IMG/VR virus record: IMGVR_UViG_3300021961_000121 | Span: 1-56,218 of that record | DNA length: 56,218 nucleotides | Reading direction: 5' to 3' (one strand) | Source: a virus | Shown here: positions 52,276 to 56,218 of the stretch, piece by piece | Layout of the letters: each line of letters begins with the position of its first letter | Position numbering within the stretch: position 1 is the first letter of the stretch | Made by a program: the position numbers and the translations under genes | Notes under the pieces: model-generated | Seen by the model: only the letters and a program-made list of their open reading frames with translations | The model's database searches: none | Told to the model about the DNA's origin: nothing

Positions 52276-52307
52276 CAAATATACAAAAAAGGTTTGGAAT
52301 ATCCAAA
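52276..52307 (-). promoter_or_regulatory. Bacteroidota-type promoter of the methyltransferase gene
   Basis: The minus strand reads TTTG (52307-52304), 20 nt, TATATTTG (52283-52276), a perfect consensus. The ATG lies 5 nt beyond the -7 element (leaderless). The -33 element lies in the terminator hairpin at 52289-52311. Confidence 0.78.
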
Positions 52308-52311
52308 CCTT
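52285..52311 (-). terminator. Terminator hairpin fused to the methyltransferase promoter
   Basis: The minus strand forms AAGGTTTGG-ATATT-CCAAACCTT followed by a T run. The same design, with the same ATATT loop, occurs at 9937-9960. Confidence 0.75.
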
Positions 52312-52336
52312 CTTTAAATAAATTATATTTTAAAAA

Positions 52337-52771
52337 TTATTCACCAGGAAAATAATCCATAGCATTTATGTATTTATCTTCAATATTTTTTAAGTTTCTT
52401 CTATAAGAATTTAACTCGGCTTGATTTTTTTTCATTAATTCAAGTTGAGATTTTTCTTTTACAGAATCACCTTTACTTCTAGCATCAAAGTATGGTTGAG
52501 CCAATTCTTTTTGTTTATCTTCAAGTTCTCTAATTTTCTTAACAACCGCTGCATACTTAATATACATTTTTGGTGCTTTATTAGACATTGCTTCGTTAAC
52601 CGACTCGTAAGTTCCTTCCGATAGGGTATCTAACCCATCCTTAAACATTGAAAGTAATTTTCCCAACTCTCTTTGTTTTGCTGGAGATAATTTCTTAATC
52701 TTACCCAAGTTCTTTTTAATCATATTGTTAAATTCAATAGATAGGTCTTGGAGGATGTCCATCTCGTTCAT
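52337..52771 (-). CDS. Coiled-coil protein of the head region (144 aa)
   Basis: Helical throughout: MNEMDILQDLSIEFNNMIKK, then KIRELEDKQKELAQPYFDAR and KNQAELNSYRRNLKNIEDKY. No catalytic motif. The start overlaps the stop codon of the 318-aa gene (TAATG), so it is translationally coupled to a prohead-region protein. Probably a head-assembly factor or core component, by context only. Confidence 0.6.
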   Translation of the reverse strand: MNEMDILQDLSIEFNNMIKKNLGKIKKLSPAKQRELGKLLSMFKDGLDTLSEGTYESVNEAMSNKAPKMYIKYAAVVKKIRELEDKQKELAQPYFDARSKGDSVKEKSQLELMKKNQAELNSYRRNLKNIEDKYINAMDYFPGE

Positions 52772-53727
52772 TACTTGCCTTTCAATAAACTTGTAAGTTT
52801 CATTGATTTAGATTCGTTAAATTTCATTTTGTGTTTGATAACGATTCCACTATCAGTATCTTTAAAGTCGATGTAAACCTCTTTGGTGTTACCGGCTTTA
52901 TCACCCTTTGTATACAATCTTTGTTGTAATACCTTTACGATATCGGCGGGGGTCTTCTTGTAGTGTTGAGCGGCCTTCTTTACCATTGGGTGTTTGATTA
53001 ACTCTTTGTTGAATTCGGCAACAGCAACTGGGTATTTAACTTCGTTTACTGATTCGTTCTTTTCAAAAGAAGGTTCATTATGAAACTCTCTTCTTTTTTC
53101 TTCGTGGTCAGCTTCTACTTCTTCATCTTCAAGTTGAGCATCTGAAACTTTGTATAGTTTACCATCTTCGGTTTCACGAGTTTCTTCTTCGTTGGTAAAT
53201 TCTTTTGCGTTCTCTTTGTCATCTGCGTCAACGGAAGTTACTTTATATTTCTTACCATCAACTTCGAACTCTTCTTCACCGGCTGCGATAGCTTTAGCTC
53301 TTGCAGCACCAAACTCGTTACCTTCTTTGATTTCGTAGTATTTACCAAGAACCTCACCGATTTCATCGTAAGCAGATTCCATTCTTTGTTGAAGGGTAAC
53401 TACCTCTTTGATAGAGTTAGAGAATACTTTGTAAGATTCGTTCATAGATTTCATATGTCTTTGAACTGTAACTTTATCAAACCAATCACCAGTTTCTTTA
53501 AGAGTCAATGAATTTGCATTCTCAACAATCTTTTTAATTGACTCGTGGATTTCGGCCAAGTTACCTTTGTGGGAAATCATCTCACCCAATTGGCGATAAG
53601 CACCAACGGCTTCAACGAATGCTCTTTTCTCTTCGTTGGTCATTCCCTTTTCTTGCTCTTCCTCGCCGATGTTCATTCTACGGTAATCGAGGTTTTGAGA
53701 TTCTTTAAGTAAGTTCTTTAATTTCAT
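52771..53727 (-). CDS. Putative prohead or virion protein (318 aa)
   Basis: Begins MKLKNLLKESQNLD and ends with a second MKLTSLLKGK. A helical first half (SIKKIVENANSLTLKETGDW), an acidic linker (about residues 170-215), and a C-terminal basic part with PMVKKAAQHYKKTPADIVKV and KEVYIDFKDTDSG. Lies between gp21 and the scaffold gene. Its acidic central part and position suggest a prohead core or internal protein. No firm family. Confidence 0.55.
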   Translation of the reverse strand: MKLKNLLKESQNLDYRRMNIGEEEQEKGMTNEEKRAFVEAVGAYRQLGEMISHKGNLAEIHESIKKIVENANSLTLKETGDWFDKVTVQRHMKSMNESYKVFSNSIKEVVTLQQRMESAYDEIGEVLGKYYEIKEGNEFGAARAKAIAAGEEEFEVDGKKYKVTSVDADDKENAKEFTNEEETRETEDGKLYKVSDAQLEDEEVEADHEEKRREFHNEPSFEKNESVNEVKYPVAVAEFNKELIKHPMVKKAAQHYKKTPADIVKVLQQRLYTKGDKAGNTKEVYIDFKDTDSGIVIKHKMKFNESKSMKLTSLLKGK

Positions 53728-53729
53728 TT

Positions 53730-54368
53730 TTATACTCCAAAGTCACATTCACAATATCCACCAACTTCACAAATGATATCTCTCATAATGGTGTTGGCTT
53801 TCTTGTATTTATAAGTATTCTTTTTAGCGATAACCGATTCGTTGATTACACCTTCATTAGTTGGTCGTAGGAACGCTCCGTGAGTTGATGGATTGGATAC
53901 AAAATCCCAACAAATCAAATCAAAGTCGTTTTCAACTGCAACCGTGTCTTCACCAAGTTGTTTTACTGAACCCATCCCTCTTGAAGAGATACCAACCGTA
54001 CATCCGGCTTTGATGAGTTCTTTAAGGATGTTACCGGCAGGTGTGTTTAAGATTTCAACTGTACCTACAACATCATCACCCTTCCAATAAACATCACGAA
54101 CGATGTGTGAGGTATTCTTTAATTCTACAACGGCAGATTCAGGGTGGTCGAGTTCTCCGTAAGCACGATTCTCTTTGATTTCACGACCCTTGTACTTTTC
54201 GACTTCTCGTTCGAGGATATTTCGTGGATATACTCTACCATTTTGGTTCTTGGCGTTTGCTCTCTGCAATACACCACTAACCAAGAAACGACCAGTTTTT
54301 TCTTGGGCCTCTTGTAACATCGTAGGTGTTACCTCGAACACCATTACATCCATTAACAATTGTTTCAT
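53730..54368 (-). CDS. 21: Prohead core protease, gp21-like
   Basis: About 212 aa from MKQLLMDVMVFEV. The ATG at 54368 has GGGAGA just upstream, and an upstream TTG in the same frame is not used for that reason. The herpes assemblin-like fold is indicated by the catalytic His in AYGELDHPE and Ser in TVGISSRGMG, plus NQNGRVYPRNILEREVEKY, typical of T4-type prohead proteases. It cleaves the scaffold and the N-terminus of gp23 during head maturation. Its ATG overlaps the stop codon of the 46-aa gene. Confidence 0.9.
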   Translation of the reverse strand: MKQLLMDVMVFEVTPTMLQEAQEKTGRFLVSGVLQRANAKNQNGRVYPRNILEREVEKYKGREIKENRAYGELDHPESAVVELKNTSHIVRDVYWKGDDVVGTVEILNTPAGNILKELIKAGCTVGISSRGMGSVKQLGEDTVAVENDFDLICWDFVSNPSTHGAFLRPTNEGVINESVIAKKNTYKYKKANTIMRDIICEVGGYCECDFGV

Positions 54369-54508
54369 TATTTCTCCCAAACTTGTCTTTTACGATATAA
54401 ATCAAAAAAGATTCGTGCGATTTCTCTACGAATCATCAATCTGATATCCTCAAGGTCTTGGACTTCAAGGTTCTCGTTAATTTTCTTTTTGTTACAACCA
54501 CATCCCAT
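54368..54508 (-). CDS. Small protein before gp21 (46 aa)
   Basis: ATG at 54508; stop TAA overlaps the gp21 ATG by one base. Starts MGCGCNKKKINENLEVQDLE and continues as an amphipathic basic helix (IRLMIRREIARIFFDLYRKR). T4 has small core genes 67 and 68 just before gene 21, so this may be a counterpart, but the sequence is too short to decide. The Cys-Gly-Cys start is unusual for a virion protein. Confidence 0.6.
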   Translation of the reverse strand: MGCGCNKKKINENLEVQDLEDIRLMIRREIARIFFDLYRKRQVWEK

Positions 54509-54509
54509 T

Positions 54510-55016
54510 TTATGAACCTAATTCTTTAATCTTACGAGAAATCTTTAACATTCTTTCAGAAATCTTTCCGAAACGAACTTTTGTTGATTCCCAAAACTGA
54601 CCTTGGTCTACACCAACTTCCATTTTCAATTTGGTGTTTTGGTTTACGAGTTGTTCTACTTCGTACAACTTGCGGTTGATTTCTTTGATAGCAAGGTTCA
54701 CCTTTTTCTTGGCGGACATTGACTCATCTTTTTTGTAAGCTCTATATGTAGCTTCAATTAAATTTTCTAACCTGGCTTCCATTTTAGAAATGGACTCAAA
54801 GTTTTGTTTTGATTTATTAGATTTTTTATAACCCAATACTTCAATATGGTCTGGGTCTAAATCATCCTCATCTTGACTTTTTGCAAAAGCAGCAGGGGTC
54901 TTAATAGGACCAGCACCACCATCCATATTTCCGGTGACATTCGCCTCTTCCAATTCCTCTTCAGATTCGAATTGTTTAAATTTTGATTCCAATTGTTCCA
55001 TTAAGAATTTAGACAT
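54510..55016 (-). CDS. Head-region protein of unknown function (168 aa)
   Basis: MSKFLMEQLESKFKQFESEE start, an acidic linker (FAKSQDEDDLDPDHIEV), then long helices (KMEARLENLIEATYRAYKKD and LYEVEQLVNQNTKLKMEVGV). Ends 1 nt before the 46-aa start and begins 3 nt after the 278-aa stop, so it belongs to the gp20-21 head operon. Possibly a prohead core component. Confidence 0.6.
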   Translation of the reverse strand: MSKFLMEQLESKFKQFESEEELEEANVTGNMDGGAGPIKTPAAFAKSQDEDDLDPDHIEVLGYKKSNKSKQNFESISKMEARLENLIEATYRAYKKDESMSAKKKVNLAIKEINRKLYEVEQLVNQNTKLKMEVGVDQGQFWESTKVRFGKISERMLKISRKIKELGS

Positions 55017-55019
55017 ATC

Positions 55020-55856
55020 TTAACCCTTTCTTAACTCTTGCAAAAGTTCGTGGTATCTTAAAAGTGAAAGCACTTGGTTCTCACTAATAACTTTAGATGC
55101 TGTAATATTATCAATAAGGGTTACAGTTTCATTTAATTTGATTTGAGTAACCTTATCACCGATTTTCAATTTACCAAATTCGGTTTTTAATTTCTTAACT
55201 TCTGAAAGGACAAACTTTCTTAACTTGTCTGAATTGTCAACATTGTTGATGTAGTTACGAAGGATTGTCTTTTGTGATTCAGAAAGGTTTGTATATTTTG
55301 AATTGAACGAATCAATCAAGAACTTGTACGCCAACATACGAACCTCTTTAGGTTGTGATGCGTATTCCTTGTCAGTAGCTTCGGTTACAATCTCAACATC
55401 TTTTTTAGTGATGGTTTCCAATATTGTGTTCTTACAATCAACATACTCCTTTGGAGATACTGATTGAGTGTGTTCAAACATCTTGAATACGGAAGCCATC
55501 TCACGATAATTGTTTACACGATACTTGAAGAAATCTTCCATAACAAATGATTCTTTGATTGACTTAATCAAGTTATACTTTTGTCTACGGAGAATAGATT
55601 CGTTTAAGTTACCTCTCTCTTGGAGAATGATGTTAACAAATTCTTGTGCTTTGTATTGTGAATCAAAGTTCTCTTTGGTAAGAGCTTGATACATCTTCAA
55701 CTCTTTAGAAAGTTCAGTTCCTCTCTTAAAGTGCTTCTTGATGATTTCTAACGCAAGAGAATCCTTACCGGCTAATGTGTCGGAAGCGATTTGTCTTACA
55801 AGTAATTCAAATAAGATACCTGTATTTTTAAACTTGCTATGTTTAAGTTTACTCAT
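55020..55856 (-). CDS. Head-region protein of unknown function (278 aa)
   Basis: MSKLKHSKFKNTGILFELLV start, helical and Lys-rich throughout (LALEIIKKHFKRGTELSKEL, SVFKMFEHTQSVSPKEYVD). I recognise this type from T4-like phages of aquatic bacteria, where it follows the portal gene; the role is unknown. A late element lies upstream at 55886. Confidence 0.62.
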   Translation of the reverse strand: MSKLKHSKFKNTGILFELLVRQIASDTLAGKDSLALEIIKKHFKRGTELSKELKMYQALTKENFDSQYKAQEFVNIILQERGNLNESILRRQKYNLIKSIKESFVMEDFFKYRVNNYREMASVFKMFEHTQSVSPKEYVDCKNTILETITKKDVEIVTEATDKEYASQPKEVRMLAYKFLIDSFNSKYTNLSESQKTILRNYINNVDNSDKLRKFVLSEVKKLKTEFGKLKIGDKVTQIKLNETVTLIDNITASKVISENQVLSLLRYHELLQELRKG

Positions 55857-55885
55857 CCTAAACCTTCTAATTATCGTTCTACTTT

Positions 55886-55892
55886 ATAAATA
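55886..55892 (-). promoter_or_regulatory. TATTTAT late-promoter-like element before the prohead operon
   Basis: Coding-strand GTATATTTATAAAG, 30 nt before the 278-aa start codon and just after the stop codon of the portal-like gene. Confidence 0.5.
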
Positions 55893-55895
55893 TAC

Positions 55896-56218
55896 TTAAA
55901 TTGTTTCATCCAATAAGTTTGACTCATCCAACATACCAACATCCTTACGATTTGACTCTTCTTTTAAAGATTCGGTAATGATTGAACTCGTTTTAATCTT
56001 CTTCTTTTTCAAAGACGCTTTTAGTGCATTACTTGATTCTGAAGCGAGTGGTGTATTTCTGAAATTGTGGAATGTTGATTCTCTACCAATCCCATCATTC
56101 TTACCTAACGGATTTCTACCAAATGAGTTTTGGTCAGTTCCATAAGTACCACCTTCGGTTGGTCTACCAGCACCCTCAAATCCACCTTCAGGTGACCCAC
56201 CTTCATTGTCTTGCCCTT
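55896..56218 (-). CDS. C-terminal fragment of a probable portal protein (gp20-like)
   Basis: The frame enters from the right edge and ends at TAA 55898-55896, giving 106 codons. It contains a Gly/Glu/Pro-rich stretch (GGSPEGGFEGAGRPTEGG), then FGRNPLGKNDGIGRESTF, a basic run (LKASLKKKKIKTSS), and an end of LDESNLLDETI. Low-complexity tails of this kind terminate many T4-like portal proteins, and the portal gene is expected here, before gp21. No core portal sequence is in the window, so the call rests on synteny. Confidence 0.45.
   Translation of the reverse strand, partial: GQDNEGGSPEGGFEGAGRPTEGGTYGTDQNSFGRNPLGKNDGIGRESTFHNFRNTPLASESSNALKASLKKKKIKTSSIITESLKEESNRKDVGMLDESNLLDETI

Noticed and set aside
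52271-52306. Upstream start for the methyltransferase (extra 12 residues).
   Set aside because: The additional codons coincide with the terminator hairpin and the -7 element, so they are unlikely to be transcribed.

Overview
The window is a contiguous piece of the genome of a large AT-rich tailed phage of the T4-like (Tevenvirinae-type) myovirus lineage. Every supported gene lies on the minus strand, so transcription runs from high to low coordinates. T4-type hallmarks are the prohead protease (gp21), scaffold (gp22), major capsid protein (gp23), contractile sheath (gp18), tube (gp19), neck and tail-completion proteins (gp13/14/15-like), LysM/gp53 wedge protein, tape measure, UvsX, gp32, gp41 helicase and a T4-type 5'-nuclease. 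No bacterial chromosomal genes, tRNAs, IS elements or CRISPR arrays were seen. The host is probably a member of Bacteroidota: three early-type genes have perfect TTTG-N19/20-TATATTTG promoters (the Bacteroidota -33/-7 consensus), and three more have near-perfect ones. This is inference from promoters, not proof.

Layout in order of transcription. 56218-52337: head genes (C-terminal fragment of a probable portal, prohead proteins, protease gp21). 52307-50948: a DNA methyltransferase with its own early-type promoter. 50880-50599: a bS21 ribosomal protein homologue. 50444-47758: scaffold and capsid, ended by a strong terminator. 47646-46981: PhoH ATPase. 46918-38230: long repetitive fibre or appendage proteins. 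38213-28569: two giant collagen-like proteins (1262 and 1946 aa), each beginning with a Hint (hedgehog/intein-type) domain. 28533-24964: a PKHD-like 2-oxoglutarate/Fe(II) oxygenase, a GT2 glycosyltransferase, and a fusion of a GT4 glycosyltransferase with a lysyl-hydroxylase-like oxygenase. 24919-10004: neck, sheath, tube, baseplate-assembly pair with a probable ribosomal frameshift, tape measure and baseplate. 9916-8351: small unknown early-type genes. 8331-1: replication and nucleotide metabolism (compact family A polymerase-like protein, a 616-aa unknown, gp32, UvsX, 5'-nuclease, gp41 helicase, NrdB fragment).

The most exciting part is 24964-38213. Two collagen-like virion proteins sit next to enzymes that look like a complete collagen modification pathway. 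One enzyme carries a C-terminal domain very close to the catalytic end of animal procollagen-lysyl hydroxylases (PLOD), fused to a glycosyltransferase. The 1946-aa collagen carries about 45 X-Lys-Gly triplets, the context lysyl hydroxylases use, while proline is essentially confined to the X position. I propose a phage system for making hydroxylysine-linked glycosylated collagen fibres, possibly matured by a cleavage-only Hint domain.

A second theme is expression control. Early-type genes have Bacteroidota promoters whose -7 element lies only 5-7 nt before the start codon, which predicts leaderless mRNAs. Late structural genes carry a recurrent TATTTAT element upstream and strong Shine-Dalgarno sequences. 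The phage also encodes bS21, the protein implicated in hiding the anti-Shine-Dalgarno sequence on Bacteroidota ribosomes. The remaining intergenic gaps are short and are described as promoters, terminators or structured RNA where something is visible. No gene-free stretch over 300 bases remains once the two partial edge genes and two small unlisted genes are included.
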